64,000 bases of DNA from Timema cristinae (taxonomy: Eukaryota; Arthropoda; Insecta; Phasmatodea; Timematidae): contig JBCFYV010011135.1 in assembly GCA_039000515.1 (NCBI GenBank), positions 4,182,713-4,246,712 of the forward strand, written 5' to 3'. Below the pieces are notes generated by a model. The model searched no databases and was not told where the DNA came from. It worked only from the letters and a program-made list of their open reading frames with translations. Positions 26,544 to 37,612 of this stretch are shown piece by piece (positions within the stretch are counted from its first letter, which is position 1; each line of letters starts with the position of its first letter). A program made the position numbers and the translations under genes.

Positions 26544-27350
26544 TATAGTAGGGCCCCACTTTACGGCGTTTCACTTTGAGGTTCCACTTTTAGACATGCG
26601 TCACTATGTTCTGCACTTGTCTCATTCTTGCGGCGACGCTTTTCAAAATGTCATCTGCATACTAATATGTAAGAAAGAGAAACTTTTTGGTATTTCTCTC
26701 TCTCTTCCACACTTTTAGTAATCATTCATTAATTTTGAATGAATGAGATCAAAGTAGTTTTAGTTAAATTAAATAAATGTGTTAGTTAAAGTAAGCTCAA
26801 AACTCGTGAATTGTGTCTTTAAATAAGTTGATGTAGGCTAATATAGTAAAACTTCCTTCAGGCTAGTGTTGGGAACACTCACTGGCAGCATCTGAGTTAC
26901 ATAATGTGTTTGGCCGCCATTTGATGACAATAATACAGTCTGCTTACTATATTTGTGCATTCAGCTTTTTAAATTTGTTGGATTATTTTATATACAGTAC
27001 TGGTAGTAAATAATATTTTGTATTACTTTGTAATTACTTTGCCTTCTAAGTCTAAAAGTGATAAGAAGAGGTGTACTTTAAATACAATCTTGAAATTACT
27101 AAACTAAGTGAACAAGATATGCCCTTGGCTGAGATGGCCGCAAGCTACGTTTGGCTCCCACCACCATTAGTGCAATCGGGAATGTTAAAAAGAATGTATA
27201 GAAAGAAATTAAAAGTATTATTATACATATTACTTTTGTATTGGTTTTTTAGGATTCTGTATGCATTTAAAGTTTAAAAAAAGAAGGTTATATCCCACTG
27301 TAATGCGATTTCCACTTTACATTTGGGCCTCGGAACCTAACCCTACTGTA
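26544..27350 (+). mobile_element. internally deleted pogo/Tigger-like element
   Basis: The ends are TAGTAGGGCCCCACTTTACG on the left and, reversed, CAGTAGGGTTAGGTTCCG on the right. TA is duplicated at 26544-26545 and 27349-27350. Inside, near 27045, the frame reads PSKSKSDKKRCTLNTILKLL and after a frame change LAPTTISAIGNVKKNV. This is the N-terminal helix-turn-helix of Tigger/CENP-B-type transposases. The DDE catalytic region is absent, so only the first part of the transposase and the 3' end remain in about 800 bp. Confidence 0.75.
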
Positions 27351-27469
27351 TAGAAAACATGGAGTAAGATTTTAAGTAAATGACCTTGAAACTAAGTTGA
27401 GTCTAATAAATATATCGCACACATTGGCTAGACATTTTGCTTAGTAAAAAGCAGATTTTCCGAATATTA

Positions 27470-27700
27470 CTCATTTTGTAGCAACCAAAAGAAGAAACTG
27501 ACAAAATGCTACATTGGAGCATTTTACTGTATGGAGCAGAAACTGGACTCTCAGGTGGAAAAGAAACACATGGAGAGCTTTGAAAGTGGCACTAGAGAAG
27601 AGAGGGTGACTGGAGGAAAGAATATAATTCTGAGAGCTGAAGGAGGAGACAGAACACTTGATGATGACCAGAGAGATAATGTTGAAAGATCTTGTACTTG
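27470..27700 (+). pseudogene. possible LINE reverse-transcriptase tail relic
   Basis: The frame reads KCYIGAFYCMEQKLDSQVEK, which resembles the LYGAETWTL motif in LINE ORF2 C-termini with small changes. An alternative frame reads GAETGLSGGKETHGEL. Support is weak and rests on this one motif. Confidence 0.3.
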
Positions 27701-27809
27701 TTCTATTTCATTACTCACAAGTGTTTTAGAGGACACTCACAACACAGAGCGGTACACAAGAACAATTTTAATCATGGCTGAAGTACCAGTAGAGCAAAGG
27801 TAAAGTAAA

Positions 27810-28798
27810 AGATTCCAAGTCAAGTCTATCACATGCCTTGCTAGAACGTTTGGCTAGCAGTCACATGATGAAATATCACCAGAGGTGCCACAACCTGGTG
27901 GGAAATCAACTCTCACTAAATACCCCAAACATACTTAAGTTGTATACATTTATGATGATGAAGTCCAGTTTTTTGTTTTAGTGGAGTTATTATTGAGGCA
28001 TACCTATGATGTTATTAATTTATTTTGTTGTAATTACTTTAATTAAATAAACATACCCATCCCTTGAATAATATGACCAAGATAAAGTTTAGTGATATAT
28101 GTTAGAACCCATGCTGCCAAATATGTAACAATACGGTGTGTAAAAGTGTACAAAGAACCTATTCTTACTCTGAGGTAGTCGAGTGTTGAGGTCATTTGGT
28201 CTACATACACTGGCCTGTTTTTGTTTCATAATTTATAGTATTATTATTTGGATTTGTTTGTTTGTTTTTTCAAAGTTTTATCACCAGATTAATCCCACTA
28301 TTATTATTGGTTCAAATGTTCCTATTTCTAGTGTCTCACAACTCCTAAGAGTAGTAGTATTGTAATCATAGAACAAGTTGAATTTGAGGAATGTTTTTGT
28401 AATGTTAATCTTGGTACATTCAGTTTTCATAAGGTTCCCCAAAGTTTACTTTAACTATCCTTCCAACCCTAAAGTTAAGGGTAGTTTACTTAGGAGCAAA
28501 TATAGAAGAAAAAATATATTTTTTCTGAAAATTAGCTCTGACAATTTTTATTGATATTTGTGTATAGGTACAGTTAAATAGTATTAAAACAAAATTTGTG
28601 TATCTCATTTTCCTGAGAAACATAAGTAAGTGTAAATTAATTCATCTCTATGAGATATGAAATAGCTCACTATTGCAAAGTTGTAGGAATATTATAATTT
28701 AAAAAAAAAATCCAAACCAAGTTTTCGATCTATAAGCAAAAAAAAAAGTTTAAAATCAAAGTTTGGGAATTTACAGAACTATTACAATCTAGATAGTC
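27810..28798. other. atrophin intron, no gene seen
   Basis: Only AT-rich sequence and poly-A tracts near 28700-28750 are visible. Confidence 0.4.
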
Positions 28799-29065
28799 AT
28801 TATAATTGTAAGAAGTTACAGGAAAGGTGGATACAAACACAAAATGGCCTTTACAATGAAAAGAACACAGTTCATACTTTACACAAAGAGGTAATGGTTG
28901 CCTCTTTAACGATCGACTTTATTTAAGAGGCAACCATTACCTCTTTGTCCATTGGCAGCAGTGTAAATTGTGAACAGTGTTCTTCTTTTCATGTAAAAGT
29001 CATATTGTGTTTGTTCCTTTTATATGTTTCTATCCACCTTTCCTGTAACTTCTTACAATTATAAT
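28799..29065. repeat. long inverted repeat (hairpin) of 267 bp
   Basis: The outer 33 bases of each arm (starting ATTATAATTGTAAGAAGTTA) are perfectly complementary. The inner part CAAAGAGGTAATGGTTGCCT with CTT is also perfectly complementary, around a loop of about a dozen bases near 28910. Between these the arms match with mismatches, and the right arm carries two extra blocks of about 12-20 bases. No protein is encoded. It could be a foldback-type MITE or a source of hairpin RNA; the sequence does not decide. Confidence 0.85.
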
Positions 29066-30855
29066 GCAATTAATTACCTCACAAAGCGAAAAGAGATTTT
29101 TATTAATGAAATATAATCTAAATAGTCAGAAAAGTCTTTAAATTAGAAACTCTAAAATGAAATGGCATGATTTCAAAATTTATAAAACTAATAGAAAGAA
29201 TAAACCACTTCTTTGTTAGATAAAAAATTGCAATAATTTTGTATACAAGACGAATAAAACCTAAAAGTGAACAAACATAAAAGCAAATATTATCATAAAT
29301 GGTGTGAGTGAATTAGTGTCGGTAGCGATTACAAACTTCTAACAATGTAAATTATTTCATTTGTCTTAAAAGCTTTGATCAAATATTTCCATTTTTAAGT
29401 CAAAGAGAGTGAAAATCTAAGCATTTTACCATTTATTTTAAATACTAAAGAATGAGTCATTTAATTTTAAAAACTTTTAATGTCCACCTGATATTTGTTT
29501 ACACAGTTAATTTGTTAAGGTATGTTTCTTTGACTCACATCTGAATTGATTCATTATGTCTTAATAGCACTATTGTGAGATTTTATTCAATACACAACAA
29601 CTATTTTCTATTCTCATGGACTGTAAACCTTACTACCTTCACTTTTAGAGGCAATCCTTGATATTTACACTTATTTAAAGGAAAAATGTGATGCTTGTAT
29701 CAACTCTTGGTGTATTTTAACATATTGAAGCCTGCTCTCACTCAACATTGGTAGTTAACAGTCAAAGGGAGATAAATTGTCCTTATTTAAAATGCACCCT
29801 ACTGCCACAGTCTACTCAAATAGACACTTTTCTTTAGCTGAAAGTCTGTACAAAATATTACTAAATAAATAGATGATATTAGGGGAATTCAGGACAGGCT
29901 GAGCCGAGTAAAGAGTAAATGCTGTGCCCGTAAAATGTAAATTTTTATCAACTTCCTAACCTCATTTACCACCTAGCTCATAGTTGAGTTAGCTTAATTA
30001 AATAACCTTCGTAACTCCACAAGAGATAATTAATACTATTCTGATATATAACACCATTTACAGACTAAAAGGCAATAATTAAATTAGAATGCTTTGTGAG
30101 TGAATAGGGTAAACAGAAAGATGCAACTCTGACAATGTTTTGTTTTTTAAGTAATATAGTAATTTTTTCAAATCATAATAGTTCCATGTAACAAGGTAAA
30201 CAAAATATAATGAGTAAGTTGAAGTTAAATGTAAGAGGTACCTTCCAATATAGTAAACATAGAGTACATAAATTAAATTGTAAATAAACACAATTAAAAA
30301 AACTTAATATACATCTAATGGGAAAAGGTAGGCAGGGTTTTGGTTTTACAACTAATTGTCCATAAGCATGGAACAAAACAGCATGATAACCTGAACATTA
30401 AAATCACAACAACAAAAAATCTCAATACCTTTAAACTATAGGTGAGGAACCGTTACATAAGTGCACGTCATCTTTAATCGACATAGAAAACATGAAAACT
30501 AAAAATACAATAGATGATTTACGCTAGGTTCTAACCAGCCAAGCGAACCTTTCACCAAGTTTATACATAATTTAAACATACATCCTAAGGGGACAGCCTT
30601 CTTGTCTATTCATCACGTCAGACTTCCAACTCTGTTCGATAACTACCTTTCCATGAAATGCTAAAACGTAAGGCCATAACAGGCTTCACACAACGTGAAG
30701 TTGACTTACTTCTTAACTAGTCCTAGTTATATCTGCACACATCGAGCTTAATATACTAAACATATTACTATCAGAGCAGACCTTCAGTCCGCGAATAACA
30801 GAATTACTAAATGATGAATCAAGATTATTTGTAATAGAGCACTAGGCTAAATCAT
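29066..30855. other. atrophin intron, no gene seen
   Basis: No family motif was seen in any frame. The sequence is AT-rich with ordinary complexity. Confidence 0.4.
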
Positions 30856-30954
30856 GGTTTAAATGAGGAGGGATAGCCAGCACACTTATTTTGGTGATAC
30901 TGGAATAGAAATTGTTTAGATAGAACATTAAAAACACACAAACACATTTTTAAA

Positions 30955-31010
30955 GACAAGCTTTCACTGTCACAGACAGCTTCATCAGATCAAGAGAGTA
31001 GTAGACTGAT
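30955..31010 (-). ncRNA. hammerhead-ribozyme-like motif
   Basis: On the - strand the sequence CTGATGAAGCTGTCTGTGAC followed by AGTGAAAGCTTGTC holds the hammerhead core boxes CTGATGA and GAAA. A six-pair helix (GCTGTC with GACAGT) lies between them, and a GTC cleavage triplet lies downstream. Hammerhead motifs are known in the terminal regions of Penelope-like elements, and this one sits inside such an element. One extra A after CTGATGA and poor helices I and III make activity doubtful. Confidence 0.4.
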
Positions 31011-31089
31011 GATATTGGTTGAACTGCACGGTTGACTGTTTTTTCAGTTATGAATAACCATATATGAACCAGTTATGAACAACCACGTG

Positions 31090-31440
31090 TGTTGAGATAT
31101 TCCTCTATTGCTGCGAGTCCGTGGATATGGGGGATATTGGTGTAGAGTGATGTAACATCAATTGAGACCAAGATGGCGTGCTGTGGAAGAGAAGTGGCCA
31201 GCGTGTGAAGTCGTTATTTTTGATGTAAGATGGTAGATTCTTGACCAGAGGCTGCAGGTGTGAGTCCACAAGTGTTGATATGTGTTCTGTGGGTGAGCCA
31301 CATCCTGATACGATTGGTCGGCCTGGAAGAGGGAACATTCCCTTGTAGATCTTTGGAAGAAGGTGTGGCAGGTTTCTTGGGGGTTAAGTTATGTATCTTT
31401 TCATTGAGATCTTGATGTTGCAATTCTTGTTGGATAATCT
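31090..31440 (-). pseudogene. Penelope-like reverse transcriptase, N-terminal motifs
   Basis: The - strand reads [16 protein letters not shown], then [20 protein letters not shown], then [12 protein letters not shown]. After a frame change it reads [19 protein letters not shown] near 31090-31170. PIVSxxGSPTExIS and [12 protein letters not shown] are hallmark motifs of Penelope-like reverse transcriptases. The catalytic YxDD motif further on is missing because the element stops soon after. Confidence 0.85.
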
Positions 31441-31470
31441 GTTGTAGTTGTTTGTTATAATTATCGATAG

Positions 31471-32542
31471 GGTCCTGATTTAACTGGGTGTAAGTTTGGG
31501 TGTCAGATAGTTGCCTCTCAGCTTCATTGATGTAGTCCTGATTTAATTGGGTGTAAGTTTGGGTGTCAGATAGTTGCCTCTCAGCTTCATTGATGTAGTC
31601 CTGATTTAATTGGGTGTAAGTTTGGGTGTCAGATAGTTGCCTCTCAGCTTCATTGATGTAGTCCTGATTTAACTGGGTGTAAGTTTGGGTGTCAGATAGT
31701 TGCCTCTCAGCTTCATTGATGTAGTCCTGATTTAACTGGGTGTAAGTTTGGGTGTCAGATAGTTGCCTCTCAGCATCATTGATGTAGGCGTGATTTAACT
31801 GGGTGTAAGTTTGGGTGTCAGATAGTTGCCTCTCAGCTTCATTGATGTAGTCCTGATTTAACTGGGTGTAAGTTTGGGTGTCAGATAGTTGCCTCTCAGC
31901 ATCATTGATGTAGTCCTGATTTAACTGGGTGTAAGTTTGGGTGTCAGATAGTTGCCACTCAGCTTCATTGATGTAGTCCTGATTTAACTGGGTGTAAGTT
32001 TGGGTGTCAGATAGTTGCCACTCAGCTTCATTGATGTAGTCCTGATTTAACTGGGTGTAAGTTTGGGTGTCAGATAGTTCCTCTCAGCTTCATTGATGTA
32101 GTCCTGATTTAACTGGGTGTAAGTTTGGGTGTCAGATAGTTCCTCTCAGCTTCATTGATGTAGTCCTGATTTAACTGGGTGTAAGTTTGGGTGTCAGATA
32201 GTTCCTCTCAGCTTCATTGATGTAGTCCTGATTTAACTGGGTGTAAGTTTGGGTGTCAGATAGTTCCTCTCAGCTTCATTGATGTAGGCGTGATTTAACT
32301 GGGTGTAAGTTTGGGTGTCAGATAGTTCCTCTCAGCTTCATTGATGTAATCCTGATTTAACTGGGTGTAAGTTTGGGTGTCAGATAGTTGCCTCTCAGCT
32401 TCATTGATGTAGTCCTGATTTAACTGGGTGTAAGTTTGGGTGTCAGATAGTTGCCTCTCAGCTTCATTGATGTAGTCCTGATTTAACTGGGTGTAAGTTT
32501 GGGTGTCAGATAGTTGCCTCTCAGCTTCATTGATGTAGTCTT
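31471..32542 (-). repeat. 63-bp coding minisatellite, 17 units, inside the Penelope-like ORF
   Basis: Seventeen head-to-tail units can be counted from the recurring CAGATAG, whose C falls at 31504, 31567 and so on to 32507. Spacing is 63 bp nine times, then 62 bp five times, then 63 bp twice. A 63-bp unit encodes 21 residues (QDYINEAERQLSDTQTYTQL plus N), which corresponds to a single segment of the normal Penelope-like protein. Variant units carry CAGCATCATTG, TTGCCACTC or GGCGTGATT changes, some shared by separated units. The five 62-bp units share the same one-base loss and break the frame. Confidence 0.95.
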
Positions 32543-32930
32543 GGCGGTTCATAACGACGGTCGTTGGCCCTTTGTCTGCAACTAAGATAATGATGTATTA
32601 GTGTTTACCGAGTGATCGGAGTATATGGGGTTCCTGGTTGGTCAAATTGCTATTTCTCGCGAGTTGGTTTTGAAAATCTGGGGTTGAGACATTCTGTACA
32701 ACAAAGTTTATGTATTGTTCTACAGGATGGTCTTGAGGTAGTGGTGGTGGGTCCCAGCTAGACGGTGGCTCAATCTTTTTGATGGCGGGGTTTATGGCTT
32801 TGGAATCATCTGCAGTGTAGGGCTGCTGAGAAAAGTAATATTTGATACAGAGGTGTCTGGAAAATGTATGAACATCTACCACAAGGCCGAAGTGGTCAAA
32901 GTTTATTTTTCCATCCAAACAATCTTTACT
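32543..32930 (-). pseudogene. Penelope-like protein, N-terminal region
   Basis: The frame reads FDHFGLVVDVHTFSRHLCIK, SSWDPPPLPQDHPVEQYINF, LTNQEPHILRSLGKH, then a TAA stop at 32598. It resumes as LVADKGPTTVVMNRQDYINE. FSRxLxxKYYF and ADKGxxxVVMN are typical of the region before the reverse transcriptase in Penelope-like proteins. No start codon was assigned. It runs directly into the repeat array. Confidence 0.75.
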
Positions 32931-32978
32931 CCAGTATCACCAAGGAAAGTATGCTGGCTATCCCTCCTCATTTAAACC

Positions 32979-34635
32979 AAAAATTTAAGTAAATCAGTTT
33001 GTTTCCTAATTAACTATTCTAAACCCCAGATAAGAAACAATCATAGTCCACAATTAATAACAAAGCAACAAATGGTCACCCTTAAACACTATTCCCATTT
33101 GAAACATAAGTTTTACCAACACACGACCATCCTAATTTCAAATAACTTTCTATAAACATAGAATAGAAATAGTGGCCTAGGGCTCACGCAAAATAAATCA
33201 AGTGTTCAGTTTGTATATAGTCCTTGGAGTGTTACATTTTTATAACCTAGAGAGAATTTTGAAAAGATTATGTACAAGATTTTAAAACCAAAATGTGAAT
33301 TTGCTTACTTGACTAGGATGTCCTCCTTCAATGTAGGATGCCTTCAGAGAGTATCGTCACGTTGTAGTGGGGGGAAGGGGGGATATTTTAGACTAGTAAG
33401 CCAGGAGATGTACTATGTCATAGTTCAACCAATCAATATTCATTTTTATTCTCGGAGATAACAGTGAATGCGCGAACCTCCCCTCAATAGCACTTCACAC
33501 AGGGCTTAAACAGAATAAATACACATTCCCTCTCTATCTGGTGTTTTTGTATATTGATGTTAGGTGTTCCACCAAGGCCTATTCGACATGACGTTTATCA
33601 CATTGTGTAAGGCTGGTGGTGACGTGTAGGGCGTTGTACCTTTCCACACAGTACAAAAATACAGGCAAATCTGTAGGAAGGACTATTTAAGTAAATGATA
33701 CCAATTCACTCTTAGCAGTTTATCTAGTTATCTTCTTCCATATTTATGAAAATTAATAATATCAACAATACACTTAAGATATTTATTAATACCCATTAAT
33801 CAAAATTCAAACAACTAGTTTCACATTAAATTTTATATTTATTTTGATATATTCTTTTTTTTTTTTTTTTACCATCACCGCAAAATAAATTATTTCCAGA
33901 CCTAACATTTAAAATGGCTGTATCTGGTCATTTGATTGCGCTCGTTTGAGCAGTTTCATATAGGGCAATGCTACCTCCTCCAAGATGGTTATTGGTATTT
34001 CCTCAGTATTTGTGCCTTCCTTTGGGAAACCAAACTATACATTCTAAGACTGTTGATATGAGAGTGTGACGAGGAAAAAGAATTTACTTTAAATTTATTG
34101 GTCATAAGCCGCATACCACAGTTTGAGTTAATGGAATTCCAGCTTTTAAAACTCGGGGTCTTCTCGCTACAAAAATTAATTTTAATATCTTTGATAAAAG
34201 GTGTATTAACTGCTGTTTTACAACTCTATGGATATATTATTAGTTTTTAGCAAGCTAGTAATAAATTGTTAAAATATATAAAGTTTATGTACCTCGCTCA
34301 TTGGGAGGATAGTGCAGATCTGTCGTCGATCGTTGGCTTAAGGTGGTAATTATCTCTTGTTATAATGAGGCTTGTTTGTAGTACTGGAGAAACTAGACAC
34401 ACTTCTCAAATCGTAATGTTTCGATATATTTTAAAACAAAAATATATCTTCTAGTAAAAGCAAACAAGCATAAGGCCATTTTGTGTAAGTTTGTGTAATT
34501 TGGCAGTTATACTAGTTTCTACTGTTTGCATTGAAAATAACCGAGTGTTGGAAGATAATGAGTCGCAATGAAGATCCTCTAATCAAAAGGAAATGTACCC
34601 ACATTTGTATGGAGTAACATGAAACAAGCAATGAT
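32979..34635. other. atrophin intron, no gene seen
   Basis: Nothing was recognised apart from a poly-T tract near 33858. A short piece near 34585-34615 matches the tail of SINE family 2 (AATGTACCCACATTTGTATG). Confidence 0.4.
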
Positions 34636-34639
34636 TCAC

Positions 34640-35440
34640 AGTGGACCGTTCAAACTTGGAAACGATTTCAAAACTGGTGGATGAATTCTTAGATTCCCTA
34701 TTTGAAAAACTTAAAAAGTCTTATTAGTCATTCATTGCTAAAGAGCAAGATAATTTCTTTTCTGAGAAGAAAAAATCTCTGAAAGAGGCTGAGTATTTAG
34801 TGGTTTGTGACTTTTCAGAAAATTACTCATTTGTTCTTCAGGACTCAGTATAAGGGTTCCATTGGAACAATGCACAATCCACAATTCATCCATTTGTTAT
34901 TTATTATGTAAACTCATCAGAAGAACCACACACTGTTAAACATGCAAGTTTTGTGATAATCTCAGAGTGCCTTAAGCATGATACAACAGCAGTTTATACA
35001 TTTCAGAGAGAGCTAATCAAATTCCTTATGTGATTTTTTTCTGTGGTGAAAAAGTAGTATTATCTTTCAAATGGGGCAGCATCACAGTATAAAAATCTCA
35101 AGAACTTTACAAATTTGAATTTACATCACTAAGACTTTGTATGCAAAGCAGAGTGGCACTTCTTTGCCACATCACATGTGATGGTGTAGAGGGAACTGTA
35201 AAGAGTCTTGTTTCTAGAGCCAGTTTACAGAAGCCCTATGCAGAGCAAATAATGACACCAAGACAGTTATATGAATGGGCAAGTCACAATATATAAAAAT
35301 ATGAAAATGTACAAATATTTTTGCAGGAGAGATTTGCAAAAACTAGATACATTCCTAGAACACAGAAACTTCACTATGTCATTCCATTGCAATCAGGGAA
35401 ACTGATGACAAATCACAAATTTTGCGCCTCTATAACTTCA
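34640..35440 (+). pseudogene. DDE-transposase-like relic, family uncertain
   Basis: The + strand fragments read EYLVVCDFSENYSFVLQDSV, then GFHWNNAQSTIHPFVIYYVN, SFVIISECLKHDTTAVYTFQ, NGAASQYKNLKNF and KAEWHFFATSHVMV. Near 35225 comes PYAEQIMTPRQLYEW in another frame. The spacing of CDFSENY, S(D/N)GAASQYKN and EWHFFATSHG is that of a conserved DDE-like domain that I know from many invertebrate repeat proteins but cannot assign to a named superfamily. Several stops and frame changes show it is dead. No ends were found. Confidence 0.6.
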
Positions 35441-35444
35441 TAGA

Positions 35445-36970
35445 TAAAAAATATATGGACATGAAATTTTACATAGGCATATATCTTAAGTGGTTCTTTC
35501 AATATGTAAAATTTAAATATATATATATATATATATATAATATATATATTTTAATTAAAGTGAGGTTAAGGACCTTGTTGACTTGACATGGAATGGCCCG
35601 TATATTTTAATAGTGACACCTTAGACCACATGACCACTGGTGAGGATAGTAAATAGTTAACCATAGAATAACCAAATAAACATGTTTTGTAACATTTAAA
35701 AATACACCTAGGGAAAGAAACTGGTCTAACATGCATTGGTGGTAGCAAAGTCTAACATGTCACGTATTAGTATTCTAAGTGCTAGGAAATGTGACTGAAG
35801 TACTCATCTCATCTCAATGCTATGGAACTCACCTACTAATATGATTAATTTTATAATATAATAGGATGAACTTCGATTTGTGTGAAATTTAATAGACCCT
35901 ATACACATTTAAAAACTGAATAGAAAGAATAGAATGTCATGTTTTGAATATAACAGAGTTTTAAACATTTTACTAAATTTTTTCTAGATTTTATAGACTT
36001 ACCAAAGATTGTATAAATTTATAATATTTGAGTGATGTTTTATTTTAACTGACTACTATAAACGTCATATAAATCATTTAGCCTACAGCACTTATGTTAT
36101 TTAAATTGCTGCTAATAGGTACTATAAAAATAACTTAATATAGCACCTATAGGCACATTCATACTTTTTTGTGGCTTTACCCTCTAACTCATTTTAAAAT
36201 TGAATTATTTTATCTATAGTAATCTTATTTCAAAAGAAAAGTTTGCAATTTTATGAAAACATTTATCATATGAGTAAAATAGGATGTGTATTTGTGTGTG
36301 TGTCTAAATCCTAGAGCTCCAAAACCAATAAATCTAGAAATATATCGTAACAATTTTTATAAATCTAATGACAATACACCTAGGGTTTTTTTAATATATC
36401 AATTACAACACAAACTATGTAACCCCAACAATTTATTTATAATTACACAACATAGTTTCCCCCAACTTTTCACACTTGTTTGCTATTTATTTCTTAGTAA
36501 CAGTTAGGACTATACTAATGACACAAGAATGACTGGTTGAGATAGGAGAGCCACTAAGTACACCAACTGAACTATGAATCCTCACCTCCTTGTCATTACA
36601 AAACTAGAATAGACGACAAACTATATAAATACTCTTAATATACTCTTATTATTATAGCAATAAATACTATACACTAACTACCCAAGTCAGGCTCATATAG
36701 ACTGTTTTTTCCGGGGACAGTACTGAAGGTGTTTTTTCCTAAAAGGTTTTCCAATTTCCATTCATGTAAATACTAACACATTTTCTATACATTCTACCAT
36801 CATCCTTCACACTCTACTACCATAATTAGTGTGTTTATAGTTTGGTCGGGCAGAAATTATTCCAAACATCATTAGTTTTATAATAACTGTGGACACTAAT
36901 ACACATTAATAATAATTTTCAACCATCGTCGTTGCTGTTGTTGTTAATAGTAAAATTATTGTTATCAAGA
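35445..36970. other. atrophin intron, no gene seen
   Basis: A TA microsatellite lies at about 35517-35550. The segment near 35620-35642, reversed, reads GTGGTCATGTGGTCTAAGGT, an A-box-like SINE head fragment. Nothing else was recognised. Confidence 0.4.
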
Positions 36971-36973
36971 TAT

Positions 36974-37170
36974 TTGGTGGCCACATGATCTAAGCTGTTA
37001 CTCTCACAATTGACTGGAATGCCGATAAAAGAAAGATCGGGGTTCAAATCCTCGTTGGGTGTACTGAAGGTTTTTTTTTCTTAATCGTTTTCCACTCTCT
37101 CTCCACATAAATGCAGGTAAACTTTATCTAAATCCAATCTTCCTCATCCCTAGCACAAGTAGTAGTAGGA
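36974..37170 (+). mobile_element. tRNA-derived SINE, family 2 (best copy)
   Basis: The head TTTGGTGGCCACATGATCTA holds an A-box-like motif, and the B box GGTTCAAATCC is at about 37040-37050. The body GTTTTCCACTCTCTCTCCAC followed by AAATGCAGGTAAAC matches the copies at 8520, 21955 and 45752. The head differs from family 1, so this is a separate SINE family. It lies about 450 bp upstream of atrophin exon C. Confidence 0.65.
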
Positions 37171-37612
37171 CACTGAAAAGATAAGTATTTATCACATTGT
37201 TTATTCTCTGGCTCTGCAAATACTCAGCGGACGCTTGAAAATTCTTATATTGTGTACTTTACCCAGATAAAGTTATTGCAAACTATCTATTGTTGATGTT
37301 TTTGTTTTGTATTTCATTTCCATGAATTGATTCTAAACGGGTAGTGTTGATATTTCCTCTACTTACCCTCCTCGAAAAGAAATACACCAAACATTAAAAA
37401 CTACTAGTAACTTTAAATACTGTGACAGACTTATTAAATTCTTTGTTCAGAAATGAACTCTTGCTGAAGTTTAAGTTGCTGCCTGTGAAGTTTATGAACT
37501 TCTGTGCTAGTATTTCTATTAGAAACATAATTTCTAAAATTACCTGGTGGCTTGTTATATAATTTATAACACATTTTAATTGCAAGTATATTTAACGTAT
37601 TGATTGTTTCAG

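Larger units (their letters stand above)
30857..32978 (-). mobile_element. truncated Penelope-like element with inverted terminal repeats
   Basis: A 48-bp sequence starting GGTTTAAATGAGGAGGGATA at 30857-30904 recurs inverted at 32931-32978 with 4 mismatches. Inside, on the - strand, are N-terminal and early reverse-transcriptase segments of a Penelope-like retroelement. Inverted or direct terminal repeats are known for this class. The element lacks the later RT motifs and the GIY-YIG endonuclease, so it is an internally deleted copy. It also contains a large tandem array within the coding sequence. It lies in the atrophin intron, antisense to the gene. Confidence 0.8.

Noticed and set aside
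31471..32542. CRISPR-like array or centromeric satellite
   Set aside because: Units are directly adjacent without spacers and encode a segment of the surrounding Penelope-like protein.
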